From Acanthosoma haemorrhoidale (taxonomy: Eukaryota > Arthropoda > Insecta > Hemiptera > Acanthosomatidae), in contig OV884015.1 of NCBI GenBank assembly GCA_930367205.1, positions 81,086,841 through 81,150,840 on the forward strand: a DNA stretch of 64,000 bases, read 5' to 3'. Of the stretch, positions 48,441-61,189 are shown piece by piece (the first letter of the stretch is position 1; every line of letters starts with the position of its first letter). A program made the translations under genes and the position numbers. A model generated the notes under the pieces. The model was not told where the DNA came from. It saw only the letters and a program-made list of their open reading frames with translations, and made no database searches.

Positions 48441-51400
48441 ACAAGAGTAAGATAAATAATACTTATTAAAGATACTTATTTACTTTCCATCCGTCTAAAT
48501 AAAATAAAAGAGAAAATAATAATAATGTAATCATGGATGAATTTCTAAGTGAAAGGACCTTTTCACCAACTGATGATTCTACCTACTGTCTTTTTGTGAA
48601 CTGTTTCGATAATGTAGAAAATTGTTCCTCTGTTGTATGGTCCATTTATCTAAAATACTTTATTTCCAAGCACCCTTTAGTACAATGGCTAAATACCATG
48701 AAGGTATTCACCATTTGCTTCTATCAATGGTATTGATAGGTAAACTAATGACACGTTGGGCTGCTGCGTTGCTTCTATTAAGGTGCTACTGTAAACATTG
48801 CCTATTTTCAGAAAGTTAAATGATAATACTATTTCACTCAATCTTTAGGGCAAAGGTTAAAGGTAAAACACATTACTAACTTATACACCAGTAGTTATTT
48901 TTTGATTAATTTATTGTGATGATCTACATTTTAAAATTAACTTTTATCCTTTGCTTTTTATCTAACCAATTCAGCAGAACATTGATGTAAATGTGAGAAA
49001 AATATTTTTCTCAATACCGTTAGCTATGACTTAATTGACCCAGATTGTATATGAAATTTGTAAAAAAAAAAATTCAGGCAGAGGGTTAAATGTTTAAAAT
49101 ATATATGTATATGTTTATATATACTTGAAACTCATATTTTTTGTTTTATTATGGAAGTGAATTAATTTTGATTCACATAATCAGCATTTTGTCAGATGAA
49201 TCCCACTGTCCATAATACATTATAGTTAAATTAATTTTTAATAAGAATGCAAAAAAGGGATTGTGTTAAAGAGTTTTAAATAGTATAGTTTTATAGAAAT
49301 CATTGTGCTTATTATTGTTACCATAGTAATTAATGAATGTGTAATTTGTGTGATTTTAGTTACTGTTCATTACCGTTTTAATTGTAGATGTGATTTTATT
49401 TTTTATGATCAGGAAAATTATAAAAGTGTGAATTTATAGATAATTATGAAATGGTTGCTTATTTTTAACTTTATTGTTATTCTAATTTTAAAAATCGTTA
49501 TTTTCATTATTTTCTTGCCACATGAATTTTCATTGGCTGTGTCCCTGTATGTTAGTATTTTTGTTTATTTTTGATATTTTATTAGTTTTCTTGATTTTTT
49601 CGTCCGTCCAGTTGAGTGATTTAGTTTTATTCAAGTAATTATTATTTTTGGACCATAAAAAGCCAGGTCCTTAAATGGTAGAAGGTTTGCTTGACCCTTT
49701 GGTAGCAGACCAAGTGAACCAAATTTAAATTTAAAACATTTATTATATTGTACTTAATGAAAGAAAACCATCCCTCCTAAGTAAAAGTTGCAATACTTAA
49801 TTGGATAAATTTATTCCAAAATTATGAGGGTTTGTATTGCAAACATATTTCATTTATTTTTATGGAATAATTTTTCATAATAATTCAGAATCCCTTATTA
49901 ATAGTAAGATAATTTTTTAAAAAAGTGAATATATTTAAAATAGTTTTCAATAACTAGTGATCATATATATATAGAGAGAAATTTCAAATATCAGCCATTG
50001 CAGTTTTTGTTCATTATCAGAACTTGCTCAACATCACTCATTTTTATTTTGTTGTTACTATAAACAAATGCACAAATTATGTCTTTTTTTTATTGTTCTT
50101 GTATTGTTATATATTTATTTGTAATTTGTTTGTATTATAAATATTTGTATTATATATTTCTTCGGATGCCTTTATGTAAAGTCACCCAATATAATAATTT
50201 TAAGTTATGTAAAAAAAAATAAAAAAGTGACCTTACAAAGGGTACAATTAATTGGTATTCCATAAATCTTGTGTATTAGTTGATTAACGTTATGTAAAAA
50301 GGAATGAATTTAACATTTAACTCTAACATTTGAGACAGAAAATTAAATTAAGTGTATTTAATTTTATGAAGAAAAAACCTAATGTAAATTTTGTAGAAAT
50401 ATGTTTTTGTATATTTGATTGAGTAATGGTTGTGATTGTGAAGTTAGGTTATGTACTGGTTGTGGGAGTTATAAGAGAGTGAATTTATTTCATATTGTCC
50501 GACCCCAGTTGTATTGATATTGTGAGCTGTACTTCGGACTGCAGTCAATATAAAAACATTTGTCCCAATGAAGTTGCAAAACCTATAACATACATTCATT
50601 AGACTAGTCATTCATGTTAAAGTTGACTGTGAACGTGCTATCTGTTATATTCTTGTGCTATATGAAGTTGAGGAACAGAAATTTTTATTGCCAAACTCAG
50701 AGGCATTTATGTACATTTTTTGATGTCTGGTAATAAACAATATAAATTTTAGTTTTTATTTATTTTAATACTTGTGTACTTCTTTTGCCATTTATTTGTA
50801 ATCTAAGTTACTGATTTTTAGCAGAATCTTATATCTTAAACTTACAGTGAATTCTAAAGTTTACTCATACTTAATTATTCAAAGACAAATGATCTTCGGT
50901 ATCTTACAACATCAACAGGTATTGTTAGCATTTTTCTTTCTTTCTTCATTAACTTATTATCAACTATATCAAAATGTACAAAAAGTTATGATAGCTATTG
51001 ATTCATCCAGCATTTTCAAGAGAGAGTTGGTTTCCTATTTTGGAATTGTAGGCTACCCCATCCCAATCAGAAGCCACAAACTTCATACCGAAGGGGCTTC
51101 AAAATAAACAAAAAATTGTTTGGTAGTAATTGAAAACAATAATAGGTCTTAATCCTTTTAATTACACTATGATATATTGTCATTAACAAAACTTAATATA
51201 TTGTTGCTCATATGATGCTAGAGAATTCTGTTACAAAGAAAATTTATGAGGTGTTAAAAATGATTGAATATCTTCAGAAATGCCATGATAAATATTCCAC
51301 AATTTGAAAAAAAATATGTGGGTTCTTATGAGGCCTGTTATATTTTTTCCCCTGATTGTGTATAGGTTTAAGTAATAAAATATAAATTAGCCTTAAAGAA

Positions 51401-51466
51401 GATATTGATGGGGGGCAGTGTATAAATTAATAAATAAAACAACTGTATCTCCACAGTTTTATTGGC

Positions 51467-51596
51467 TTATACCCAAACATTTTTGACATCTCAAACTAGG
51501 ACATTGCTTGATAGCCAACTCGGCCAGTGGTATACTTACCATCTGCTCAAACCCTTGAGGATGATGACCAAATCTGTCGAAAATGTTTGGGTATAA
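51467..51596. repeat. 22-bp inverted repeat with 86-bp spacer
   Basis: ttatacccaaacatttttga (from 51467) pairs with tcgaaaatgtttgggtataa (ending 51596), 21 of 22 positions over the full arms 51467-51488 and 51575-51596. The right arm is preceded by gaggatgatgaccaaatctg, a phrase like the 3' ends of Penelope-type elements. Probably a decayed element end or hairpin. Confidence 0.6.
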
Positions 51597-52839
51597 ATAC
51601 ATGAACAGAAACAGAAGTTGTTCTAAAGGATTTAAATCTCTAATAATTATAAAAAAATTGTATAAATATAAAGAGAATATTTCATTTACTTCTCTATTTG
51701 TTACCAGTCCTGCTTTTAGCAAATTTGAGCGATTGAACTTTTTTAAGGATTTTAATGAGTGATTTTATTTATTCCAAATCCAGAAGATTGCTAAATAGTT
51801 TCAACATCCACCTTGGGAATTTTTCATAATTATTAATATATACACTGAAGAGACTTAAGGCCTATCATTGTTTTAAATTACTATCTTCTTATCTAATGTT
51901 AACATTGTTTTGTAATATTACTCCCAGAATAATTAAAAAAATCACTCTGCTTTTTGAGACTTATAACCTCCATATCATAAGCTAACAATTTACGTGAGAG
52001 CCCTAGGTTTCTTTATTCATACTATCCCCATTAACTGTTTGCATTCCCTTCAGTTGTTCCTAAAAATAATCAAGAACCATTGAGAATCAGATAGAAAAAA
52101 TTCTTTAATTTTTCAAACTCAATAGTTATTAAAATAGTTAGTGTTAAATTATTTTTGGGAAAGCAAGGTTTATTATATTACAAAAATTTAGTAGAATAAT
52201 TATTTCCAAACTTCGACATGCTCTCTTGCAATTTATTATGTTATGAACTATCTTAGATTTGTTTTATTGGGGATCCTGGAAGTAATTATAGATTAAACCA
52301 GTGCCATGAAACTCTTACCTTTGCCATAAATAAAATATAAAAGACAGCTAGAGAGCTTTAGGTAACTAGTTATGGTATTGCTTAGCATATACTTTTTAAC
52401 GGAACCCAGCATTAAGACCTTGTCTAGCAAAATAAAAAAACCTGAAATAGAAGATATTTCCTGAGTGCTGCCTGGCCTAACAATGTAAGCAAAGGAATGT
52501 ACACATTGGTTGCTAGGATCCAGCTGATGTATCCTTTGGAAATAGCATTCCTTATAACACTTCTATTTTCAGCTTTCAGTCCTCTTTAAGACTCTCACTA
52601 CCTTCCGCCTCCTTTAGGCATCCCACACCTCATATCCTTCAAATGGGACTCCCCTTAGTGAAAGGCACCCATCAATCCAAAATAATTTTCCTACATCCTA
52701 ATTTTTATAAGCTATGGTAAAAAAAAACAACAAAAAGGTCCTCAGGAAATTTTGACATACTATCAGGTCTTCAGGATTTTGCAGGAGCCCACTGCTCCTG
52801 GCATCTCATATTTGGATTAGTTAGTCCAATAAATACTAG

Positions 52840-52859
52840 ATTGTGCTGCACAGCACAAT
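52840..52859. repeat. Short perfect palindromic site
   Basis: attgtgctg and cagcacaat are exact inverted repeats around a CA centre. Could be chance or a protein-binding site; no context for function. Confidence 0.4.
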
Positions 52860-53507
52860 AATTGCCGATTTTTTTTATTTAAATCATTTTTTAACCAAAA
52901 GTTAGCGCTGGATTCAAATTATTAATGTAGTAAATCCTCCTCTTTCTCTTTCAAGGCCACAAAATTTTAAGTTAATGAGAATTAAATGTCTTAACTAGCA
53001 TCAGATTGCTATTTATTATAAATACAAATGATATATAAAATATTCTTAATAATTATGGATAAACTTACACCTTAGGATAAACAATTAAACAGATTAAAGT
53101 TACAAAACTATGAAAGATTTTCTGTTGCATGTGAGGTAATGGTTTTTATCATCATTTAATATTATGCCAAACCACTCAAAAAATCATGGATTGGAACTGT
53201 TAGAATTTCAAAACTTTGACAATCTATGTAAACACAATAAGTACCGTAACATTGCGCATAAATATTCTTAGTGGTGTGAGATATTTCAATCACCAGAGGC
53301 TGTGTGGAAAAATCGACCAGGGTTGTGAGATAAAGGCTGGTATAGTAAAAAAATTTAATTTGAAATGTTCGGGTTTATTTATAATAATAATTGATAGCCA
53401 ATGTAAACATATACTATAATGTAGGAAAACTACAACACCAATGAAATCTACCATTTAGGTTCAATGTTTTCCCGGTAGAGGCCACCCTATTCACTCTTCT
53501 CTTGCAG

Positions 53508-53630
53508 CCGTTCGGCCGATTTCGCCACTATCCGTTACACGGCACTACTGTTAATCGGAGCTGCTAATTATTTTTCCAGTTCCGATCCTGGAGCCAGTTC
53601 TTCGGAACGGCTTCTCTTGGAAAGTAGCAG
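53508..53630 (+). CDS. Candidate internal exon, unidentified
   Basis: A good acceptor (tcactcttctcttgcag) precedes 53508 and a donor-like agcag|gtctat ends it. With one base completing a codon, the frame is open throughout (RSADFATIRYTALLLIGAAN then FSSSDPGASSSERLLLESS). It is GC-richer than its flanks. No family recognised; no proven neighbour exon, although its exit phase would fit 58486 or 62390. Confidence 0.3.
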
Positions 53631-54829
53631 GTCTATTATTTATATATCAATACCGCTGCATAAAATTAACTCAACATTGTATGGAATAGGATTGTAACCT
53701 TTAGAAAACCCGCCCTTCCTCCTTTGAGAATATGTGGTGTTTTACATTACCTGTGCGTGTTCTTAAATTAAAAAGTATCCAGAAAGTGACGACAGTAACA
53801 ATAATTAAGTAAAGGAAATCATACTGCTACTTTTTTTAATATAACACTTAATCTTAATTTTGGTTAACATATTCTATCGAGTTATGGAAGTAACCTTCTA
53901 CTGACTATTCAGGAAGTTATTTATTGGCAGTTGGCCAGCTCTAACGATTTATCAAATAAACATCTGACCAGAAACGGACCCAACTTTAAATATTTGGATG
54001 GGGGATAACAAGGGAGCTCTTCTTGTGTGGCATCCAGGAAGTTTGTTTCATAGGCCATATGGTTGGAATTCCATTTCAGCTTCAAATTGAAGTTTTTTTA
54101 ATTTTAAATTATTATTTTTCAGTGGGAGTAAAAGATGTGAATTTCGTTGTACTTTAGATTCCCTTAATCCGAGATAGATGGCATCGGGGTCTTGTACGAC
54201 TAACAAAAAATGCGAATTATCGGAATGTTAGAAAAGTTCATAAATAAAAAACTTTGAAATGATACTCTCATTAAATAATTCGCTTTATTATTTTAGATGA
54301 TGACTCTTTTCGAGATCTCATTCAAACTCAATTTCCAGAAATCTTGGCGATCGTGCACTTATTATTTAAAAAGGCCCAATAGTCTTTTGGACAAGCATCA
54401 ATTTGACAACTGTCAGCTGAGGAAACAGAGATCCGCAGGCCGTGCAATATAGGATTTTTCAGGGGTGTTGCTTACGGTTCCACTATTGACATGGTTCCAT
54501 TATTAAGGTCTTCAGTATTGCCACCTAAGGTTGGATTCAACCGATCAGTTGAGAAACAACCGTTCATTTCAGCATTTCTGAAATTTATTTGGTTTCTCTT
54601 TCTGCTTTATTTTTACGTTTGAACCCATGGGTTTTTTTTTATTGAGGTTGTAAGTTTTTAGCACGTTTTGCCCAGATGTGTAAGGGTCGGATTCCTTATT
54701 TCTTCAGACTAGGGGACACCAACTTTTGCATTTAAGGTATGGTACCTCACAATGATCTCGGAATGAAAAAGATTGGTGTATCCAGATTTTTTATGAATGA
54801 GTTGCTCATTTATCCTCACAAGGCTAATT

Positions 54830-54890
54830 TAGCAGGGGATTGAACCACGATATCCAGAGTAAGTAGTTTACTACGGGGATGGTAGTAGTG
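54830..54890 (-). repeat. tRNA-like stretch, possible SINE head
   Basis: On the minus strand tggttcaatcccc (54836-54848) matches a B box, with a weak A-box-like gtagtaaac upstream of it. Weak. Confidence 0.3.
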
Positions 54891-55058
54891 GAATATTCTT
54901 TTACATTTTTGGATAGATATTATAATGTGTTTCAACGATGATCTTACAAACATAGACATGCACTGACGAAAGGTGATTCCCCGTTCTGAGTTCAAGGTGA
55001 ACTATTCACTCGGTGATTTAGTTTAGATTGAACAACAATTCCATGATTGATAGCGCTC

Positions 55059-55186
55059 AGGGTCACATTAGACACCGGTTCGCCAGGATAGCCCAAATCA
55101 CCTTCCTTTTTGCGCTGTTTTATGGGGCCTAATGGCCTAAACATATAATCAAATATTCAACCAGAGGGAAAAAAAAATCGGTGGTT
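55059..55186 (+). repeat. About 127-bp direct repeat, left copy
   Basis: Begins agggtcacattagacac and ends near aatcggtggtt. Matches 55457-55582 with only a handful of differences across its length, including gccaggatagcccaaatcac and ttttatggggcctaatggcc. Confidence 0.85.
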
Positions 55187-55456
55187 TTGGAGTGGAGTAG
55201 AGGTAATGATGTATTGAGCTTCGAGAAACCTGCCTGTCTCAAGGCGCAAACGGAGCCCCTTATCTGGCTGTGGGGCCGACTTACCTTCACCCACTCTCCA
55301 TAACTGGACAACTGCTGTGCCGCCCTGGCTCCAGTATTCATCATCATTTCTCCCCTAATAAACTTAAATACGACCTAAACAGTATATTTTCAATGGATCA
55401 AAAGACCATTAGCCTCGCTGTTACTATTTTGTTTAATTCAATTGTAAATAAGTGTG
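55187..55456 (+). other. Interior between the direct repeats
   Basis: About 270 bp, partly GC-rich, with no long open frame. The size and layout (short direct repeats around a small non-coding interior) recall terminal-repeat retrotransposons in miniature, but TG..CA ends are not evident. Confidence 0.35.
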
Positions 55457-55582
55457 AGGGTCACATTAGACACTCGTTCGCCAGGATAGCCCAAATCACC
55501 TTCGTTTTGGCGCTGTTTTATGGGGCCTAATGGCCTAAACATATAATCAAATATTCAACCAGACGAAAAAAAATCGATGGTT
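55457..55582 (+). repeat. About 127-bp direct repeat, right copy
   Basis: Near-identical to 55059-55186, offset 398 bp at the left end and 396 bp at the right. Confidence 0.85.
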
Positions 55583-56662
55583 ACTTACATTTATTTTTCA
55601 CAAAAAGTATGAAATAAACTGTTATATACAAACGCAATAAATTAGGTAAATATTGAAGAAACTAAATCATTTCGAAAAAAAAAAATACTTTGTATTTTAT
55701 ATTAAGAATACTTCATTTTATTTTTTGAATTGTTTAATAAAAAAAAAACAGTTTTCAAAAATAAAGAAATTGTATAAAGGTTTAAAAATTCCGTTAAAAA
55801 CTTTGTTTTAAAGATTTATTTATTTGGTTCTAGGCTCGATCCTCATGTGTCATTGACCAAATAAAGTCTTAACGAAAATGTTAGGTACAATGTAAGAAAC
55901 ATTTACAAAAAAGTACCGAAAGTCTATACATCCAATTCAATACTACTGTTCTCCATAGATTTTATAGGTTGACTATTCGCTGGGTAGTGCCCGAGGTTGA
56001 CAGGCGAAATCTCTTCCCAATCAAAAAAAGTTTTAGAAGAAAACTGAACATTGGTAATATTCAAAAACTAATCATCATATTTCGAGATGGATCGGAGTAT
56101 AACTTTAATATATCAGATCAAATGAAACATGTTTACATGAGTGCATAGCTCTCCTTAGATGCTGCTGAATAAGACAAGCGTCATTTCCTTTTTTCCTGCT
56201 ATACATTCCTCTCTTTACTACACATCTCTTCTCCATGTGTCATTAGACCAGTTATTAAGTCTCTAAATTGATTTTATAAATAAAGTTTTTTTCAAGTCAT
56301 AACTTTTGAGAGATCGTTAATTGTAGGGCATATGATTAGGCGAGGAACTATCACTTTGTACCTCAATGGAATCACAGCTCCTTCGGGCTCGGCAATGATC
56401 CACTAATGCTCCAAAAATACAATGAAGAATCATCCGAAAAGAGACACGTGATATCCTACACATCATTCTCCCATTTACAATTTCGTTTTAATTACAAAGC
56501 TATTGGCTAATTAATAGTCATCGGATCGTTAAGTAGCAACGATCATGTGAAAATCCCCGGAACATACACGTGATAAATGATCTCATCGAAACACCTGAAT
56601 TTAACTCTCAGTACACCGGCACGTCCCTGAATTAATCACTTATTTAGCTTTCAATTTTTGAG

Positions 56663-57002
56663 GTTTTAGAGTTTCATGTAGTCCAGCTGGAATACATAGG
56701 AGGCGCCTACTTCCAATTTGCCGATTTTGATGAGGATTTGAACGAAATACCTTCACAGCATGAAGCTGTTCAGTAAACCGCATCATCACGCGAGAGCGCC
56801 TGAAATAGTTAGGTTTGCTTATTCACTTTCTGTTTTGAAACATACTTTAGTTGTTGACAGTGAAATTGAGAAGGAGTTGGTTAGTGCCAAACCTCCTCCC
56901 GCTACAAATAAGTCCACTCCCTACTCCTCCTCACCTCCTCCCGTTTCGTCGTCCTCCCTCACCAAGAATACCCTCCCGGTGGCCTACATATCCGCTACGT
57001 AG
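56663..57002 (+). CDS. Candidate coding region, two overlapping frames
   Basis: After a possible acceptor (tttttgag) the first frame runs 37 residues (VLEFHVVQLEYIGGAYFQFA then DFDEDLNEIPSQHEAVQ) to a TAA at 56774. From an ATG at 56760 a second frame, preceded by an in-frame TGA, gives 80 residues: MKLFSKPHHHARAPEIVRF, SLSVLKHTLVVDSEIEKEL, then a Pro/Ser-rich tail (SPPPVSSSS). Both look more protein-like than the flanks. The second could be a first coding exon with a donor such as ttg|gttagt inside it. No family assigned. Confidence 0.35.
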
Positions 57003-57538
57003 GAACCCCTCTTTTGCATAGCACAGTTTAAATTTTCATGATTCAATCATACTTGTAGACTTAATTAATACTATTTTAAAAATAAAATTAACTTACTTTT
57101 TGTGTTTAATTGAAGAAGTTAAAGCTTTTAAGAAAGGCTCTAAAAAAATTTAAATTTATAGATGCAGCTAAATTATTAATAAATACGGATAGTGGATGGT
57201 TTCGATCTTCTGAAGGTTTAAAATACTGCAAAATAGATACATAATGAGAAAATAAAAGTGTGAATATAATAGTCATTTAATAGTTGCTGCAAAAAGAGGA
57301 AGGCAAAAAAGCACACAGGCTGACATAATATGAACATATAAATGGAATTTCACATTGAGGTTCCAAACCTAGTAAACCTTCACACTTACCATACTCACTA
57401 TCGTCTTCCTTCCACTCTTTCTTAACTTTTGGAAAAACAATTTAAACTTATCTTCTCAACAACAAAAATCACTTCAAGACCTTCAGTTTTGATTTTACGC
57501 AACCATCCGCCAAATAAATGTGTAATTCTTCTTTCCAG

Positions 57539-57683
57539 GACAAGCTTTACTTGACCGGAACATTTGTCTATATAAAAGCTATTGACAGAGTTTGGCAAGC
57601 AGGACTTCCCTTGTCCTTGAGACTATTTAATCAAAAACTTCCACTGAATCCAATTTGGACACGTAGAGCCCAGTGTTGTGCGG
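57539..57683 (+). CDS. Candidate internal exon, unidentified
   Basis: An acceptor (aattcttctttccag) and donor (gcgg|gtatgc) bracket an open frame: DKLYLTGTFVYIKAIDRVW, GLPLSLRLFNQKLPLNPIW, ending RRAQCCA plus one base. The reading is protein-like with aromatic and basic residues. Its exit phase does not fit the exons at 58486 or 62390, so an intermediate exon would be needed. No family recognised. Confidence 0.35.
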
Positions 57684-58485
57684 GTATGCTTTGAAGACTA
57701 ACATGAAGATATTTATCAATTTAAAAGCTATAAAAATTCTTATCGAGCACCGCTATACGTACAAAAAGCGTCCCCTTTACAATGAACTTAAACTTACGTT
57801 TATTACATTAGAACATTAGACAGAAACATTAACAACAAACTGATACTTGACTTAACTTGCAACACAAAACAACTACTTAGGATGAATTTAATAACCATAA
57901 ATAATCTTCAAACGTTGCCACAGCAATATAGTGGAGTAATTCTACCTTCTTGTCAACACTGATAATTGTCACATCTGCAGTACATTCGCTGATTGTGGTT
58001 CAGTAATAGTCGTGTATAATTAATTTCCAATAAATGTTAACAATTTTTTCCCCATTATGTTTACAAACCGATTCAGTTAACAAGATGGCTTAAAAATAAA
58101 ATTAATTATTTTTTTGGTATCAAAAATACCATTTAGTCTTTTCGAAAGCATTACTTCCAACGCCGTTTATTTCGTTTTTGTATAGTTAAAATAACATAAT
58201 TTAGTTTAATAATATTTAAGAAGATCTTAGTCAATAAAAAATATCTCTTAAAAAATTCTAAAAAAAATGGATATCGACCTGTTTTTGTGCCTTCCATCCA
58301 CAAACTAGTCAATCCACTTTGCTCTCAAGGAATCTTCAGGATGATCTCAGCCTATCTTTCATCGTATTTCCTAAATATGTAATTAGGTTGTGCATGTTTA
58401 ATCTGCCCGCTTCTAAAATATTAACTCAATTCATCCATCCAATGGAGTTATTCAAAAATAGATTTTTTTTTTTTTTTTATTTTAG

Positions 58486-58617
58486 ATTGTTTATCTTGCA
58501 ACATGGTTATCAATTTAGTTATTTTTATTTCGAGGGCATGGCCGAGGCAACAGCTACTCGAAGACGTTATTTTGAGATTTCTGTGTTCGCAAATGGTTTT
58601 AGATACTGTTTTCCGAA
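58486..58617 (+). CDS. Candidate exon upstream of the 62.4 kb gene
   Basis: A pyrimidine-rich acceptor (attttag) and donor (ccgaa|gtaatt) bracket an open frame containing GMAEATATRRRYFEISVFAN and GFRYCFP. It ends in phase 2, which joins exactly to the split codon at 62390 (giving FPK-CYVIPVP). An ATG at 58538 in good context could be the start. If so, the product would be about 171 residues. Phase agreement alone is weak evidence. Confidence 0.3.
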
Positions 58618-59479
58618 GTAATTTATCACATATCTTATTATAACGTCCAGTTATTGTAGTAAAATTTTTACGTGGGTCTGTATTTCACCTGCACTCATGT
58701 ATAGCAGCGATGCATATAGTTTCCAATAGCTTTTATTTTAATTTTATTTTTTTGAAAGATGGAAGTTACAGCTTAATCCTTTTAAGTCTGGAACCAAACT
58801 TTTTACGCATATACGATAAAGACAGTATAAGAAGGAATCGTTTTTAGAATCGGTGTTTCTATCACTTGAAACATTGAGGACCTTTTGAGTTCGTTACCTT
58901 GGAGGGGTAAAATTATTTATTTGACTAACCTGGAGACTAAACACAGTGTAAAAACTACAAGCCAACAGCAACTGTATCCACTCATCAACAGACATACATC
59001 GCTACAACAAACTTGTGCGGCATTACCTTACAAGACACTCATATTACTTGCCTACGCCTTATACAGGAAAATTAAATAAAAAAAATCTTTAATCTATCCC
59101 ATAAAAATAACAATGAGTACAACCCAAATTTATATCTTGTGATTATCCTTTGTTAGCATTACTCTATACCTAAATGATCGATTATGATGAAACCAATACC
59201 ATAATAATAACTACACCAAATACATAAAAGAATATAAGTGGATAACTTCCTACAATAATGCCTCTGGCACAACTTGAGTTGAAAAGCAACAATACTTTCT
59301 GGAGGAAAATTAAAAGAAAGGATGAATTATTAAACTTAAGAAAAGCAAGGAGTTGGTAAAATCTGGATTCAAAAGTTGGGAAACGATAGATATCATGGGG
59401 ATGTAGTTTGGCAGGTTTCAAGCACGGAATAAAAAAAAAAATTTATCATAGAAGGCTTTGTTGCTTATTTGGATTTAAG

Positions 59480-60560
59480 AAGATTGTAAAGGTAACAGGG
59501 CTTTTCAGTCATGATGAAGCAATACTAGAGCGATCCAAGTAAGTATTTTTTGAACTGCTCAGTGTTACAGCCATCAAAATTCGGTGGAGCGCAATCCTGG
59601 ATATCCCGTTTATAAATCTTAGGATGCAGTTCTTAAGACGCTTTAGTCGAGCATCCAGATACCCAGAAAGGCTGCTAGGCACTAGTCAACTGTAGTCAAA
59701 ATGGGGAAAGACAATATAGCTGACTAGGAGTTGGCCTATTTGATAAGGGAGGGCCTGGCCGGATCGATTAAGCAATTTGAGGATTAACGTAGGTCGGAGT
59801 GTGGTATGGAATATACTTTTCCAGAATAGGGTTGGATCTAGGATTTCAGTCGATAGTTGAGGTTTATGTCTGAGAAGACAACGTTTATAGGTCAGGAATA
59901 ACTGTGAAGATAGGTATGTCATTTAAGGCTTTGAGGTGGGGACAAGAGCCAATGATGATTGCTTTGGATTTCTCCACAAGTGGATCTAGAGCAGAGAGGC
60001 CCAAGTCCCGATTTGATTCAAGTCATCCTGAATCAGTAAGGGGGCGGGTTGGAGCTCAATGAGAGGAAAGGATATTTGTGTGTCATCGGCATAAAGGTAA
60101 CTTATGAGCAGTGGTGGATAGTTGATTGGCGGTCGATACTCAGTGAGCTTTGCGCTATCCCAGAGGACAATGAAATGGTTAAGTGGGAGCTAGATCAGGG
60201 ATGAGGATTACTAGGTAATGGGTGCGGTCAGAAATCAATTAATCGAACTAGCTGACACCATCGTTGGATAAGGAGATCGTTGACTTTGACAGGAGGGCCG
60301 AGTGTCGAATGCCTTGCTAAGAGGTTAAAGATAGTGATGGGCTGTTGATCATTAGCGTATTAGTTTTGCGTGATGTTGGTAGCAGATTTTGGTGGAAAAT
60401 TCTGGCCATACACCGGGTTGGAAATAAGGTGCGTTTAAAGAAACGCGGGAACTTGGATTGTACTAGTCTTTCGAGGGGTTCGGAGACGATAATGGATGAT
60501 ACCACTCTACCAAGTCCATCAGTACAAGACTCCAAACAATTGCACATAACTGGAACGACC
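59480..60560 (-). mobile_element. Decayed non-LTR retrotransposon (CR1/Jockey type RT)
   Basis: Minus-strand readings contain YADDTQIS (60070-60093, the RT catalytic box), a KAFDT-like block near 60310, and downstream QLLVSYIVFPHFDYS, the post-RT segment typical of CR1/Jockey elements. The frame is broken by stops and shifts into pieces of fewer than 80 residues. Ends not found. Confidence 0.65.
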
Positions 60561-60930
60561 GGTCCTCTTTGACAAGATCTTGTTGTGGCATACTGAATTC
60601 AATATAACAAATCGGCTTTACCCTTTCTGACCCGAAGCATGCTTCGGCGGTCCCTAGATTTTTCAACCATGCTTCCCAGATTTGTGAATGGGTCCACCTT
60701 GTCCAAGTTATGTACACTTATTTCAGTATGACATCCACTTCCCTTTTGACCCCAATCTCCTTAGCTTTAGAAGTATTGATTTTGAACCCGGCTCACCCTT
60801 TTTTTCTACTAGCCTATTTTTCCTTCATATCAGGCGTTGAGCCAATAAGCGTATGTTGTCAGCAGCCCTGATCTTCCAGTTGACCAGGTTAGCACCATTG
60901 TATACCCTTTTTCTTTCTGCTTCTCTCGTC
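60560..60930 (-). mobile_element. Decayed RTE/BovB-like RT fragment
   Basis: A minus-strand reading with ADNIRLLAQRL resembles the (A)D(D)I-x-LLA-x-R region of RTE-type RT. A related stretch ending in MPQQDLV lies at 60570-60640. Stops interrupt it. Confidence 0.4.
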
Positions 60931-61189
60931 ACCCAGTCCGATACGGATATGAATACTTTTTTGGGGGGAACGCATTAAAATAAAATTAATTAAAATGAAA
61001 ATGAATATTTACACTATAATACAAGATATTTTACGCCTTCTTATATACCTACAATATGATTTTTTCGTAGTTTAATTTGTGTTTCGGAAATTATCGGGGT
61101 AACAATCCACCCCCATGGCTACTCATGTGATAGTATTATCGATAGTTTTCTACCACTAACGTTTAGAATACAGGATATTCCAAGTTTCA

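Larger units (their letters stand above)
45852..53507. other. Long AT-rich region downstream of kinesin-73
   Basis: The kinesin 3' UTR begins here. AATAAA occurs at 45958, 45972 and 46338, and the 3' UTR-like stretch 50520-50745 ends near another (about 50732), so the true polyA site is not decidable. Two weak tRNA-like stretches (48030-48125, 48360-48435), a 22-bp inverted repeat (51467-51596) and a 20-bp palindrome-like site (52840-52859) are listed separately where useful. No gene seen. Confidence 0.5.
53631..56662. other. Gene-poor region with repeats
   Basis: Contains the direct repeats at 55059-55582 and a minus-strand tRNA-like stretch near 54836. 54120-54400 loosely resembles a decayed DNA transposon. 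No gene seen. Confidence 0.4.

Noticed and set aside
54120..54400. Possible pogo/Tigger-type transposon end
   Set aside because: Only a vague likeness in a short AT-rich stretch; no inverted repeats or transposase frame.
56760..57002. Similarity of the MKLFSKP... frame to the N-terminus of PACS proteins
   Set aside because: Only a loose resemblance (MKLF start and EKEL-type motif); the strongly conserved segments of PACS are absent.
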